Below are positions 12,351 through 25,985 of a stretch of DNA of 64,000 nucleotides, piece after piece (within the stretch, counting starts at the first letter, position 1; the number at the start of each line of letters is the position of its first letter). The stretch spans positions 1,036,001 to 1,100,000 of the forward strand of contig JAQFVV010012424.1 in the NCBI GenBank assembly GCA_028023455.1. The letters are read 5' to 3'. Both the position numbers and the translations under genes were made by a program. The notes under the pieces are model-generated. The model was not told the DNA's origin. It worked only from the letters and a program-made list of their open reading frames with translations, and ran no database searches. This DNA is from Epiperipatus broadwayi. Taxonomy: Eukaryota > Onychophora > Udeonychophora > Euonychophora > Peripatidae.

Positions 12351-13440
12351 GTGTTACATATTATTAGAATACTCTTCACTAAACAAAAGATCTAATATAG
12401 ATTAATGGAAAAAACATGTTTAGCCTTAGGGATAGTCAATTAGTAATAACTGATAGTTTCATGGAAAGTTCAAAAGCTAATGTTATCTGTTTACATAGAT
12501 GTAATCTCCTTATGGTTATTCTTTATTATAATGACAATCCATGAAAATATTTAATTCAACATATATAAATATATACACATACATATGAAGATTTTCATGG
12601 GCTTTTGTATGTAAACATTAATCTTTTTAATAGGAATTTTTTTGTACTTTATAGATACATTTCAGTGATTAAGTAACAAAATAATAGTATTTATCTAACT
12701 CCTTTTTAAAGCAAAAGGTGAATCCACTTTTAGTTTATATCTTAGGGCTTATAAAAATGTTGATCAGACATAAATACATTATAGAGTTATAAAACTAGAA
12801 AAATAACATTATAATGTTTTCATTTATTAAACTCAACTCTCTTATAAATAAGAGTTTTAAATAAAAATTAGAAGACTTTCATTGGCTTTTAGATGTAAAT
12901 ATTAATAAATGTAACTGGAATTTTTTACATTTTTTATAGATAAATTTTAGGCATGATATAATCAAGCAAAAAGCAATTAAAAACTACGATTGCAAGCTAA
13001 ATTCACTCATGCAATAACAGGATTTCTCTAACCTATTTTTGAAATAAAAGTGAGTTTTTTTTGTAAAAACTAATATAACAATTTTCTAAATACTTTCACT
13101 ATTAAACAAGAATTTCATGTAGAGAGTGACTGATAATATAGAAGAATTTTACAGCACTTTAGATGTAAATATTAATAATTTTAGTAATAATTCTCCATAT
13201 ATTTAATAAATTATTTTCAGTTATCATATAATTAAGCAAAGAATTAAAGAGAATTAAAATTCAGATTCGTTTTTGGGTTAAAAATGGGTTAGACAAATAC
13301 TATTAATAAAAATAAGATGTCATTTGAAAATGCCAGTTTATAATTAGCACTTCTAATTATCATAATTAAAAAAACTTGTCTATAAAATAGCTAAAAAATT
13401 CCCATTTAAATTTTTAATAATTTCCATTTAAAAGTCAATG
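12351..13440. repeat. Three diverged tandem units of about 280 bp
   Basis: Units beginning near 12583, 12870 and 13140 each read like GAAGA-TTTCATTGGCTTTTAGATGTAAATATTAAT. Each is followed about 60-80 bp later by ATAGATAAATTTCAG-like sequence and ATATAATTAAGCAAA. A related stretch recurs near 32310-32380. No coding potential is seen. Confidence 0.45.
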
Positions 13441-16394
13441 AAAATAATTCAATTATTATCTATAACATTTTAGGGGAGAGTGTGTTTAATACCATTGTGG
13501 CAGTAAGTTGTTATATTTTCAGTTTTTTAAACACATAATGCATTAATGTATGATTTATGACCCTTTTGTAAATATATAACGTAAAAGAAAATTACTTAAC
13601 TTCATCACAGATAAAATTTATTTATAAAATACACAAAGAATTCCAATAAAAATTATTAATATATATTCCTTACATGTATCACTGCAATTGTATAATATAA
13701 TTAAAAAACTATAAAAAAATTATTGACTTTATTTTTTATAGTTAAGGAAATATATTCATTGCTGCCATTGGTTAAATAGCATATAATATAATCAGTATCA
13801 AGTGTAAAAATCTCTCATATTAATGCTTAAGAGAAAATATAATTTTATGGAACATTTAAAACTCAAGCAGATTTTATGATCAGCAGTTGTATAAAAATAC
13901 ACATATATTTTTGTTATTCTTTTTCGTAAGAAATAAAGCTGTCAAATAGAATAAACAAACAGAGGTGCTCACACTCTAAAACAAATTATATAATAGAGAA
14001 ATATAGAATAAAGTTATAAATTCAACATTACAACAAATTTAAAATTACACTTTAACTTAAGAAATAGAACAAACAGTTTTTATATTTTGTGTGCATGTGT
14101 GAAAACTTGTATGTTTACATTTAGATTTAGCAAAAATTGGTTTAGTTTGTGAGAATATTTATTAAATAATATTATTTATTAAATTCAGTTGAAAAATCTG
14201 AGAATTTTATTAAGGTTTATGATTTATTTATTTTAAATAAATAATTGTAAGATTATTTTAAACCTGGAAATAAAATGAAGCAATTGAAATAGCTTAAAAT
14301 TATTATTTTCTCTCCATTTTTGAAAGGTGTTCATAAAAAAATTTACAATAATGACTCAAAAATCATAGCATTTATACTTTGAATTTTAAAATAGCCTTGA
14401 CAACTCTTCCATATTTTCCTGGAAAAAGCCAAGAAACCCCAATGCATAATGGGAAATATGTTGTAATCCAGACATTAGCAGATCAACAGGTATGAAAGCT
14501 AACTTTTAGAAAAATCAGACAGTCTTAAAAAAATTTGATTGTCATCAAAATCTACGCAAGTTAAAAACTTTCAATAGCCTTTTCATTTGCCTTCAACAAC
14601 AAGATCAGCTAGGTTAATTAGTCTAGATATTTTGCCTTTGCTGGACAAAATGACTTCTCATTGTATTAGAGAATGAACAGTCATTAATTAATTATTTCAA
14701 GAAATCTCATTTATTGCAGCCAACTGTTAATGGAAAATAGATAAATTGACTCATGGAATGCTGTCTAACAAGTTCAAAATAAATTTCTTGACTTTTTCAA
14801 TTGAAAGTAATAGTAAGTAGCTGATATATTTGAAAAAATTATATTTATCACACAAAAGTTGTGGCTATTTATATTCATAATACTAGTGAAATAATTATTC
14901 TCTTCACTTCAAAAATGTGCATATTCTGTCTCAATATTGTGAATTAATCCTATCTTAAATTATAGAAGAAAAAAACATTAAATAATAATTTTTCAACTTA
15001 AATATATTACCTTAAGCCTTAAATTTTATCATTTGGAGAAATATTAAACTTTAATTCAAAATTGATGAAAATAATTCTGTTTATGGATAATTTATTTGCT
15101 TGATCATATCTATGATTAAAACTATTTAGCAACATAGATTAAAGATCTATAAACTAATGAATTAATAAGAGACTTCAAATGAAAGAAATATTGAATGTTA
15201 ATCTTTTGGATAAAATTATATCTTTTAAATGGATTAAATTGCTTTGTATAGTACACTATGATTTTTCTCCACTACTTAAGGAAATAGATAATGGATTATG
15301 AAAGCCAAATAATTAAATGCCACTAATAGATTATGAATTATCAATACAAATATTAGGGATGATAAACATCAAATTTAGAAACAAACCCTAAAATGAATTA
15401 ACATATTAAATATAACTTAACATGGATACTTTTTTTGCGTAAAGCATAGTTTAAATTACTAATTAACAAGTATACTAAGTGCAATTTATTAATCTTTATA
15501 TTGTGTTCCAGAAAGGATTATATTACAAATGAGAAAATGTTTGTGAATTCCCAAGAACATTGGAATATTCTCAGTATCAATAATTCATTGAGATAAATTT
15601 TTAAATTATTATAACCATTAGAGTTTAAACCTATGAGTTATTTAACGAACTTTATTATAATTGCTTCTTATTTAGATAATTAATATTATTATTATTACTA
15701 TAATAAAGGATATAACAGTTCTTCAGATATTATTATATGAATGCACAGGTAATATATTTTTATTAATTTTATTATTGATATTGGATATGTGTAAATGTGA
15801 TTACACTTGGTTTAGGTTGTATAATATAAGTAACTTTTAAACTTATATAAAACTTTGCTATATTGCAATTATTACATGTTTTATGGGCTCTTAAGTTCAA
15901 CCTCAAAGTTAAAATGGAGTTAATCTTTCTTATTTAGATAAGATCTGTAAGGAATATTTTATACATTATTCTTATATTTTTAGCATAAATATTATATAGT
16001 ATGCAATAAAGCATCCTAATGATTTAGTTATATTTGTTAGTAGAGTATCACTCCTAATGTTTAAGCCTGCAAATGAATCCAGTAAAGGATCTTGAAGTGC
16101 AATAAATAAGCCCAATATAATAAATATCATCAAGGTATGCTAAGCAGTGATCTTTGCTTGCTTCTCTTGAAAAAATATCTTTTATGATAATTATTATTCT
16201 CCAGTATTTAAATTAAAGGTTATTTTGAAATAATAAATAACCTATTTTTATTTCATGTTAGCATCTTTGAAACACTGTATGATAATACACTTTTCAGATC
16301 CCAAGCTTAAAATTAGATTTAGGAAACAAATATTAATATTTATTAGACATTTTATATAATTTTCGTATTGTTATTATTCATTTTTATCATTTAT
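13441..16394. other. AT-rich DNA without recognisable feature
   Basis: Nothing beyond short A/T repeats was seen, and no open frame of note. Confidence 0.4.
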
Positions 16395-17160
16395 TTATAT
16401 TGTTTATAAACAAAGCAAAACTCTCCGTACAGTATTGTCACCCTGTGCCAACTAGAGTAATCAATGAATGCCAGAAGGCTTGTGCATAAAATCCCCATCT
16501 AATGCCTACTCATCCAATATCCCCAGACTAGTTTCTGGCTTGTGGCCATCGTCAGTGAGGAGCTTTGGATCTGAGAGCACTGCACCTAGATCTTAGGATC
16601 TAATGCAACCCTCCAGCACCCACCTTTTATCTCTACTTAACTACAAAACTATGAGAATGAAATTGGAAAACACAAAAATATTTTCAATCTAAGCTCAATA
16701 GCTTATATAGTCATATGGGTCTGAACTCAGTTCAGCACCCATACATTTTGGTGTCTTTGGCTCTTTAACAACCATAGCCACCACTATCCTATTAGGCAGG
16801 ATTGGTGTTAAACCATTAAGCATCACATGAGCACTATCTTATACTAGCACATAATTGTTTTTAAACAAAGCAAAACTCTCCATACAGTATTTGCGTGTGG
16901 GTTCTGGAGGGTTGCATTAGATCCTAAGATCTAGGTGCAGTGCTCTCAGATCCAAAGCTCCTCACTGACGATGGCCACAAGCCAGAAACTAGTCTGGGGA
17001 TATTGGATGAGTAGCCATTAGATAGGGATTTTATGCACAAGCCTTCTAGCATTCATTGATTACTCTGGTTGGCACAGGGTGGCAATACTGTATGGAGAGT
17101 TTTGCTTTGTTTATAAACAATTATGTGCTAGTATAAGATAGTGATCATGTGATTTATATT
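16395..17160. mobile_element. Large composite fold-back element, family F1
   Basis: The left arm 16396-16618 and right arm 16903-17126 are inverted complements of about 220 bp with few differences. They start and end with ACAAAGCAAAACTCTCC and share CCCCAGACTAGTTTCTGGCT and CTGAGAGCACTGCACCTAGA. The 285-bp spacer contains the non-palindromic F1 segment (CTAAGCTCAATAGCTTATAT) and another F1 end (TTAAACCATTAAGCATCACA), so the locus looks like a fusion of two element ends. Confidence 0.8.
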
Positions 17161-17749
17161 GTGTAATAAAACTTGTTAATTTTTTAATATTTCTCTTATC
17201 ATTATTAAAGAAGCCTCCTCACGCATATTTACGAGATAAAAGTCATATTTAAGATATAAGATTACGCACAAATCTATTTGGATAAAATATACCATATGGT
17301 AATTGATGTTATTTGAAATACAAAGGTATGGGGTAAGATGATGTACATGAAATCCCTTTTATATTATCATATTCTAAGATAAATAAACACACTTTACATC
17401 CATGTATTTATTTTATTTTATGTACTACTGAGAAAAATCATTAATCAGCATTATAATAAAAAAAATTGCTAGCCTTAGATTAAAAACAGATTAATTTACT
17501 CTATAATTATTTTCTAATAATAATAAATATTATATTTGGGCAAAAAGATTTTGCTCTTTGATCATTTCATGGGAAAAATAATTCTGAATATGTTACTAAG
17601 ATAATTCCCACTAACATTCCTAAAAAATATTATATGAACTTGCAAATAATATTCACTTTTTGTTATATCAAGGCCAATCTATTTTGTCAAATAAACAATC
17701 TGATAAATATATAGCATTAAATATATATGATACTGCTTCCGGTTTTTAA
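17161..17749. other. AT-rich DNA between fold-back and LINE
   Basis: No feature was recognised. The right part borders the LINE 5' end. Confidence 0.4.
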
Positions 17750-17867
17750 ACAGCAAGCAACGTGAACAATAGCTCTCCTAAAAAAATTGAAATCAGCAGG
17801 AAAGGAGGTGTCAAACCCCATTCCAAACCCCTAAATACAAGGTAAGAGAAGTTTTATATATTTAAAA

Positions 17868-20369
17868 ATGGAATGCAACAATGATATATATAATATACAT
17901 AGCAATTCAAGCTTAAAATGTGACACTCAGTCGTCCAACGGAAACGATGGCCGAAATCCACCTAGCTATAATAACAAATCTCAGGCTCCATCTAAGATCA
18001 AAAACCTTCCCATTAGCAATAGTAAGCACCAAATAATTACTAACAGCATTAAAATGCAAGAAATTATACAAACTTCATCAGTTATAAGCAATAGCATTGG
18101 TCTTGCATCGGGCGAAATAACAGCCAATATTAATAATACATACGAAAACAGTAACAACACTCACCGTATTTCCCAAACTCCTTTAGGAGACATAAATAAA
18201 CATAATTCATCCACAACCGCAAAACACTCGCAAAATAATTTGGAACAAAAAAAAATATCAGCAAAATCTATCCGAAGAAAGTGAAAAAAAATCTTTTAAA
18301 TCACCAGAGGTCACCAAATTCACTGCTGTAACACCAGAGACTGTCAACAGTATTTTGGATGAAAAAAATGAAATAATAGCTAAAAAAAAAATCAACAAAA
18401 CACATTCACAAACAAATGAAAATTTCAAACTAGATGAACCTTTAATATCTACATCGTTCAAACATTTCAAAACAGACTCACAAACCCTTCCAAAAAAATC
18501 TATATCCTACGCTAACGCTTTAAGTATCAACAAAGACGTTAAAACCGTGGAGACTAACTCGGCCAGCAATATTAATGAAATGCTTATAGGCATATCGGAA
18601 TATGAAAGAGAAATCACAACAGAAGATAATCAACATCCCCAATTAATTAAGATATTAGATTATAATAATATCACCGACGAAATACATAAAAACATAAACG
18701 ATAATTTCAACAAAACTATTCCAAACATGCTCTATAAATCTTTCCAAAATTATTACAATGACAAAACTCTAATCCTAGCAGTAACGAATGAAAACTTATC
18801 ATTATACAAATTCCCCATGGAGCATTTATATTCCGTAATTAAACAACATGATTCAGAATTGGGAATTTATCAAATACTAATTCACCCTAATGACAGATAC
18901 GTGGCAATAGAATTTAAGACCTGGGCAGACAGGCTCCAATTTAAAAACAATATTAAAATACTGGGAAATAAAATACTTTGCACTGTAGAAATGAACAGAC
19001 CTATGATACTACAAGGGAAAATCAAAAACTGCCTAACGAGATTTACTGAACAAGAGCTCCAAAATATCCTCAATCCCTACAGCACTGTTTCAAAATTTAA
19101 ATCCCCCCCAGACACCATCTTGGGCGGAAACATAATATCAAACACAGCAATCTTCTCACTAGCCATAAAAAAATGTTTCTCCCACTGACCTCCCTACTGT
19201 AGTTAATGCAAGAGGTTCAGCAATGGTCCTAACATTCAGGGGGGTGCAGCCTCAGTGCTTTCACTGTTTACAAAGGACACACTTTATAAAAGACTGTTTG
19301 GCATGTATCTGCACTATCTGCAATCAAAAGAAAGGCAAGTTCCACCGTTGCAGTAGAATGAATATAGAAACAACAACAACTATAGACATGCAACAATCAC
19401 CTAAAACAGACAATAATATTGAAAACCACACTGATAAACACAGGTATGCAACATCAAACTACACTGAATCTATAGAAATAACTCCCACAAACATAACACC
19501 AGACCACATAATATCTAGAGATGAAGATCAAGATGATAACCTTTTCCAACAAACTGAGAGGGAATCCCACAACAATACAACCAAAAATAGAAATGATAAA
19601 CAAACAACTACATCAAGATCATCTCATCTCATTTTAAACCAATACATAGATAATATTCAACCAATAAACAGTGCAACATTGGAAAAAAAAGGCTATGAAT
19701 CAATGCTTGGCAATCCTTCAGACTTGAAGTCACTTCCAATAGAAGAAACAGACACCAGAATCAAAATAGACAAAAATAACACCCAATCACCTAGAAAGTC
19801 ACAAAGTAAACAAAATACAATAACTCCACATCCTCAAAAAGAAAGTAGCAAAACCAACAAACCAAGGAAAAAACTCCAACACATCACACACCAAAACTCC
19901 AAACCTGGGGGAAAAGGATGGTTTGTCTGGATATTGGAATCAGGATCTTTCACAAGAAGTAGAGCCAACACGACAAACTATACCAAATATTAATAAACGA
20001 AAATCAGATGTTCCGGATAAATCAAGCTCAGATGATGATACAAATTCTGGGTTTATACCACAACTACCCACATTAAAACAAGATTCACAAGAATCACAAA
20101 ATAAACACAGAGTGTCATGGGAAAAAAAGAAAAGGAAAACCTCTGAGCACTCTGATACTGATTCAGCACTAATAGAAGATGATCCCTATTTGGAATTACC
20201 AGATTCTATGGAAAATGAGGACCTTCCAGTACTCATGGAATCAAATCAACTTCAACTCTCATTGGAAGAGGCATCATATCAAGAAAACAATTATAGTCAT
20301 TTAATACCAAATTCTCCCCAAGACCATAGGCCGGATGAGGGGGCGGGGACACTATATTATGAACTATAA
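17868..20369 (+). pseudogene. LINE ORF1 relic, zinc-knuckle nucleic-acid-binding protein
   Basis: The protein would package element RNA. The N-terminal part is Asn/Ser-rich and low-complexity. The C-terminal half has CFHCLQRTHFIKDC, a clean C-x2-C-x4-H-x4-C knuckle (from 19256). It is followed by CTICNQKKGKFHRC, an irregular C-x2-C-x7-H-x-C. A hydrophilic, acidic tail runs to the stop at 20369. The reading frame shifts at two A-runs (about 18246-18254 and 19168-19175) and again near 19920. On either side of each shift the translation continues sensibly, so these are single-base indels in one original gene rather than separate genes. The frame overlaps the ORF2 start by about 35 bp. Confidence 0.8.
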
Positions 20370-23300
20370 AATTGCAGGGATTAATGTTTGTGGCCTCAAC
20401 TCATTAGCCCATGCTCACACAATTAGAAATTGGATAAGTATTAACTCTCCCCACATCCTTCTAATGGGGGAAACCAAATTCCATAATAACACTGACAATA
20501 AAATAGAAACAATAATTGCCACCATGGGCTTTACTAAATTTTCAGTTGGACATTCAGCAGCTGGAGGGATTGGAGTATTAATTAACAAAAAATTTCCTCC
20601 AAACAAATTTTGCATACTCTATTTGGATAACAACTTAATCTTATTAGAAATAGACTATTGGGGCTACAGCATAAATCTAGCTTATATATACACTTCAAAC
20701 AATCCTACTATCTATCACAAAATCATTCAGACTTTAAATGCTATCCTTAGCAACAAATCAGGCTCTTTACTTATATTGGGAGATTTTAACACCACATATG
20801 GTCGCTTTAACTTAAAATTTCTTCTACTGATAAACAGAAACTTGATGTGTGGGGAAGGATTCCTTCCTCCCAGATCCTACTCCTTTTACACCAAATCCTA
20901 CCAAACCCTAATAGATCTATTATATTATTACCAGATTTACACTTTCATCTAAATGCAAAACTTTTACCAGTTTCGTTTTCAGACCATATGGCCCTTGTAG
21001 TAACTCTTGAAACCATGGCTGGCCTCCCAACTCCAGAGGCTCTTCACAAAACCATGTGGATGGTAACAAAATCAAACATGACAGAGGCCATAGTGTCTGA
21101 ATCTTATATATATTTTCACAAAATCAACATCCTTTCAAGACCAGCTGAAGAAGCCTGGTTTTCATTTGTAGGCATCCTACAGACAATATTAAAACACCAC
21201 ACCATGAAAGCCAAACGCCCTAATGGTCTCTTCTGAGATCTTCTGCAAATAGAGAATCAGCTTCAGATGCTCCAAAGTCAACCTATCAAAACACAAGATA
21301 TATATAGTCTTAAAAACCTATACCGATCAAGACAAAAATCCCTGGCAGAATACCTATCCATTAGGAGAGCCAAAAGCTATTTATCTCAACAACACCACTG
21401 GACAAAAGGCTACTTGAGATGGGCACTTGGAGGGAAAAATAACAAAACCACTCCCACCTCCATCATTGCAAATGGGGAAAACCTTGCTGGGAACACCCAT
21501 GATGAACACAATAAAAGAACACTTCCAGCAAAGAATGCAAACCACAATCTTCAATGGCACACAATCCTGGTCTGAAGTTGATTCACAGGCGCCACATGGG
21601 ATCACAGAAAACCTACTTCAACAGAAAATATCTTCCCTTCCAGATGGGTGTACATCCTGGATTACATGGGATTCCCAAATCCCTAATCCTACACCTCAAT
21701 CAATTTGCAGTTCCCATAATGAAAAAGATGGTGGATTACCTAGCAACTGGTAATAGAGTGATACCTAATCTTTACCCAGTGGTGCTGGTTCCATTTATAA
21801 AAAAAAAATCAGGTTATGGATCTCTCAAATCTCAGACCTATTTCCATGACACCCCTTCTAATTAAAATTGTAGAGTCTGTGATCAAAGACCTCATCCAAC
21901 CAAATGTCTTAAAGCACATATCTAACAACCAATATGCCAAGAAGGGATCCTCTACTGCACATGCAATGGGAAACATAATGTCCATCATTGATTATGTCAG
22001 AATCCACCGGAAGTCAGGGCTGATAGCTATTCAACTGGACATTGCTGCAGCCTTCGACTCGGTACATATAGACATGCTCTTAAATATTTTGGCTGAGTAT
22101 GATGTTCCTGCAGCTGCTGTCCAGATCATAAGCAATTTACTATAAAACAGGGAAATCTTTATCACTATGGATGGTAACATCACCTCTGGATTTAAACCAA
22201 CACAAGCTCTTCCTTAGGGTTTCCCCCTCAGCGCCCTATTCTTCATCGCATATATAAATCCTCTCCTTATGGATTTAGAAAAAAATCTACCAGGTCTCTT
22301 TATACCCAATTTAAACAGAGAATTCAACACGTTTGCCTACATGGACGATGTAATGATCATCCTACCATAAAAAAAACATATTCCTTTGCTACAAACAATA
22401 TTAAGCCGCTATACTGAGAAATACAGGCTGCAATTCAACCCCAGCAAATCTGCCTCTTGGCAAATTGTTTCAGGAAGGAAAATCAACACCCTTTTCTCTG
22501 CCAAGCCACAGAGATATCTTGGGTTTTCCATCTTCAAATCTACCACAGCAATGACCAAAGAGATTCAGAATAACATCCTGGAAACAACAAACAAATTCAT
22601 CACTTCCTTGTCACAAGTCTACCTTTCCCTTCCTGGCAAGGTAGCACTAATTAACATGAATGTGATGCCAAAAATATCATACTTCCTTTCATTTATCATA
22701 CTTCCTTCCATTTATCAAATGCAACAAAAGCTTCATAAATAAAATAAATAAAATAAATAGCTTATGTTCAAGGCTTTTCTGGAGAGGTAAAACAGTCGCG
22801 ATCAGCCTCAAAGGAACTCAGTGACCAAGAACGCTAAATGGTCTGGCTCTCCACTCCATTCAAGCATTGATTTACCAAAAAACCTATAACGTCATACACA
22901 ACTTGGTAGAATCATATGGTTTTAACACAATTCTCCAAAAAGCTTTGCTTCAAAAGGTAACACCTACTGATCCGACCCCCACCAGACAGACAAACATGGA
23001 TCACTAAAAACACAAGTCTTATCAAACAGCACTGCCCAATAATCAACTCCACATTCAATTCTAAAATATCATTATGGCAAGCAAACACAATCCTCCATCT
23101 AATCTTACATCCTATAATCAACACATTATATTACAATAATCAGAAACTGGTATCCAACTTTAAAAGATGGAATCTAGATGCCAAATACCTAGACTTCCTC
23201 ATTAAATACAACGTTAACGGTCTACCTACTAATCACTTCCTTTTTTACAAATGAGGTCACAACATAGACCCTACTTGCAGCATTTGCATGAATGGCGATG

Positions 23301-23623
23301 AGACATCAGAACACCTCTTCTCACAATGTACGGGATTTAGAGTGATCCGAGAAATCATATTCTCCAACACCAAGATAGATTTCCAACTGCTCTCATCTCT
23401 GAAGGATAGTATTAACACTAAAACCTATCCAATAATATGTCTCTCAATATTTCTGAACTATGCCATATGGGTTACACGTTGTAAACTAATCATGGAACAC
23501 CCACAACCTACTATAAAACAGGTTTTTTCCAAAACAATGATTAAAACCCAGAAGAGAGACCAACTCCTGGCATCATCAAAAACATTTGAGGATACTTGGA
23601 CATTATACAATATACCAAACTAA
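20335..23623 (+). pseudogene. LINE ORF2 relic, endonuclease and reverse transcriptase
   Basis: The likely start is ATG 20359 (MNYKIAGINVCGLNS), typical of AP-like endonuclease N termini. An in-frame upstream ATG lies at 20335. Endonuclease landmarks are MGETKF, GDFN (20779-20790) and SDH (20979-20987). RT landmarks are LRPISMTPLL (about 21826), IAIQLDIAAAFDSVHIDML (motif A, about 22023) and FAYMDD (YMDD 22338-22349). Thumb sequence SLPGKVALINMNVMPKISYF follows, then the C-terminal knuckle CSICMNGDETSEHLFSQC (about 23277-23331). Frameshifts (about 20800-20850, 21430, 21560 and 21810) and stops (21234, 22143, 22216, 22368 and 23252, among others) interrupt it. It would nick target DNA and copy element RNA. 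Confidence 0.85.
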
Positions 23624-23687
23624 CAATCAGATAACAAATATGTGAAAGATCTAATGTTCACACCATATTGCACAACATAGACTCATC

Positions 23688-23750
23688 AGAACCCAAATGG
23701 AAATAACAAAATAGTCAGAACCCAAATGGAAATAACAAGATAGTAAGAAC
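23688..23750 (+). repeat. 32-bp tandem duplication in LINE 3' UTR
   Basis: CAGAACCCAAATGGAAATAA is repeated after 32 bp with a single difference between the units (ACAAAATAG versus ACAAGATAG). Confidence 0.8.
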
Positions 23751-24089
23751 AACAATGTAAACCTCAATTGTATGGTTACACATCACTGTATGCATTAGAA
23801 ATAATAAATTGTTATTGAAACTAAATATATATTAAACTGTAAAATTATTTACACATTAAAATCATTAGAAGACAATCTTTTGTCTGACAAAGTAAATTAA
23901 CATTGTTATAAAAAAAGGTGGGCATTGTTTGTAAGTTCATTTAAATGATTATTTAGGAATCTTACTTGTGAATTATCTTAGTAATGCTTTCAGACTTGTT
24001 TGACTGATTAGTGGGCTTATATGCATATTTACATGTAAATATTCATATTTACATATTTGACAGGCCATAAAATTATTTATGAGCTATTA

Positions 24090-24545
24090 TATATTAAAAG
24101 GAGAGAGGTTGCCTTGACAACAGTAAGAAATATTGATTACTATCTATATTGGTATGTTTAGGTGGTTACTGGTTTCTAATGGTTACATATAATCCCATTT
24201 AGCTTTAAGCATTATTTCACTTATTATTTAAATAATACATGAGCAATTTAAAAGTATTGCAGTTTGTAATGTTATAATTGACTATTTATTAGTCTTCATT
24301 AGATGGACTTGTTTATTTCATGTTTAAAGAGGTTTATTTAAACTTCATTGTATCAATATTTCAATCTCTGTGGTCAATTTGCAATCTTTAAGTGTCCATA
24401 TATATTCATTGGACCATTAGTAAGAGTGGATTTCCATTCTTATTATTAAAAGGAGAGAGGTTGCCTTGACAACAGTGAGAAATATTGATTACTATCTATA
24501 TTGATATGTTTAGGTGGTTACTGATTTCTGATGGTTATATATAGT
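24090..24545. repeat. Direct repeat pair of about 100 bp
   Basis: Segments 24090-24190 and 24442-24542 both begin TATTAAAAGGAGAGAGGTTG (left copy ATATTAAAAGG, right copy TTATTAAAAGG). They run through CCTTGACAACAGT and ATTGATTACTATCTATATTG with about 95% identity and are separated by about 250 bp. No terminal motif was recognised. Confidence 0.75.
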
Positions 24546-24817
24546 AAAGTAATTCACAATGTAAATATTTATAACATTGAACTCAATTGTTTTTAAATTC
24601 TGTGCAGTAAATAGTGCACACTCCTATTTTAATATATGATAATGCACTAGGGTGGAATCTGTACTTTTTATTGTAACAGCATTTAAAAATGATTGTGTTT
24701 AATGTTACATATATGTCTGGAAGATTAAAGAGACTTGACAAAAATGATTTGAGCATTTATTGAGTCAATAAATGCATGCTAGACATATATTAATTGTAAA
24801 ATGAATTGACTTTAATA

Positions 24818-25262
24818 TAAAACCACTAAAACATCACATGATCACCCTTTCCTAAGACTTACATAAGCTGTTAAAACAGTAGCATTCCACACAGTACTGC
24901 CACCCAGTATGAGTCTTAGTAATAAATGGATGCCAGAAGGTTTGTTCATAAAATCCCTAACTGCCTACTCATCCTATATTCCCAGAATAGTTTCTAGCTT
25001 ATATCTTTAATCAATGAGGAGCTTTAAATCTGAGAGCATTGCACCTAGATCTTAGGAAAGTCACAAGCTGAAATGAGTCTGGGAATAAGGGATGATATAA
25101 GATCTAGGTGCAGTGTTCTCAGATTCAATGCTCCTCACTGATAAAAACCTCAAGTTAGGAATATGGAACAAATATGCACTAGATAGGAATTCCATGCACA
25201 AACTTTCTTAAATCCATTGATTACTAAGGTTTACATTACATGGTACTACTGTATGGAGAATT
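24818..25262. mobile_element. Fold-back element family F1, short palindromic copy
   Basis: The left end is CACTAAAACATCACATGATC. The arms carry TAGTTTCTAGCTTATATCTT / ATCTGAGAGCATTGCACCTA, and on the right the inverse (AGATCTAGGTGCAGTGTTCT and TGGTACTACTGTATGGAGAA). The right terminal motif is truncated where LINE sequence begins. Confidence 0.7.
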
Positions 25263-25985
25263 TGTATGAGAGATGCAAAAAAGTAAAATGAAAATGTTCA
25301 ATAGATTGCAGTTTATGGATAATAAAAGAATAGCCAAAATAGTATTTAATTGAGTTATGAGTAAAGGGAAGACAACAAGACGGGTGAGAAATGTAGTATG
25401 GTATGCAGAAAATTTGGATAAATAATTTTTATCAGTATACTTATACAAAAGGTGGGATGATTGTGTTAGGAGAATTGTTGAGTGTAATAGTGGCAAGGAA
25501 TAGGATAGAAGAATAAATTCATTAATAAAAAATAGAAAGTTGGAGAGATGGAGAACTAGTTTGGAGAGTAAAAAGAGATTAAATATATATAGAAGTAAAC
25601 AGAATATTGGGTGTGAGTTAATTTATGATAATAGCAAGGAAAGTAGTTTACTGTTTAAGGCTCGAACAGGATCTTTAGCAACAAGAGAATGTACACAAAT
25701 GGAAAAATATGGGTGATTTAGTCTGCAACTTGTGTAAGGAAGACATAGAAAATATTAAGTGTCTGTTAATTGAATGTAAATGCATGCAAGCAGAAAGGAT
25801 ACAAAAATGAAGTTGTGGGAGAATAAATATAAACAAAGTGATTATACAAAAAATGGGTTATTGATTTTTATGCTGGGTTTGGAAAAAGATAAGGGGGATT
25901 TAGATACAAAGGCCATGGAATTGACAAAAATTATGTTGTGGAAATGGGATGAAGCAGGATAGAGAAGATATGGGACAAACTTTTA
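25263..25985 (+). pseudogene. 3' terminal fragment of a second LINE type
   Basis: Translation across frames gives SLESKKRLNIYRSKQNIGCE, then SLLFKARTGSLATRECTQ. Next comes a C-terminal knuckle DLVCNLCKEDIENIKCLLIE ending in C (about 25716-25775), then MKLWENKYKQSDYTKNG to a stop near 25961. The fingerprint C-x2-C followed by H/C and C spaced about 14 residues, downstream of a GSL-R motif, is typical of LINE RT C termini. It differs from the two YMDD LINE copies. The 5' side is cut by the F1 fold-back and the 3' side abuts the LTR element at about 25985. Confidence 0.65.

Larger units (their letters stand above)
17750..23830 (+). mobile_element. Near full-length, inactive non-LTR retrotransposon (LINE)
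   Basis: The order is a 5' UTR of about 110 bp, ORF1 with zinc knuckles (17868-20369) and an overlapping ORF2 with an AP-like endonuclease, reverse transcriptase and C-terminal zinc knuckle (20335-23623). A 3' UTR to about 23830 contains a 32-bp tandem duplication (23688-23750). The sense strand is markedly A-rich, as is usual for such elements. Many single-base frameshifts and stops show it is dead. The clade was not resolved. It shares its YMDD RT and C-terminal knuckle with the fragment at 8.04-9.8 kb. Confidence 0.9.
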
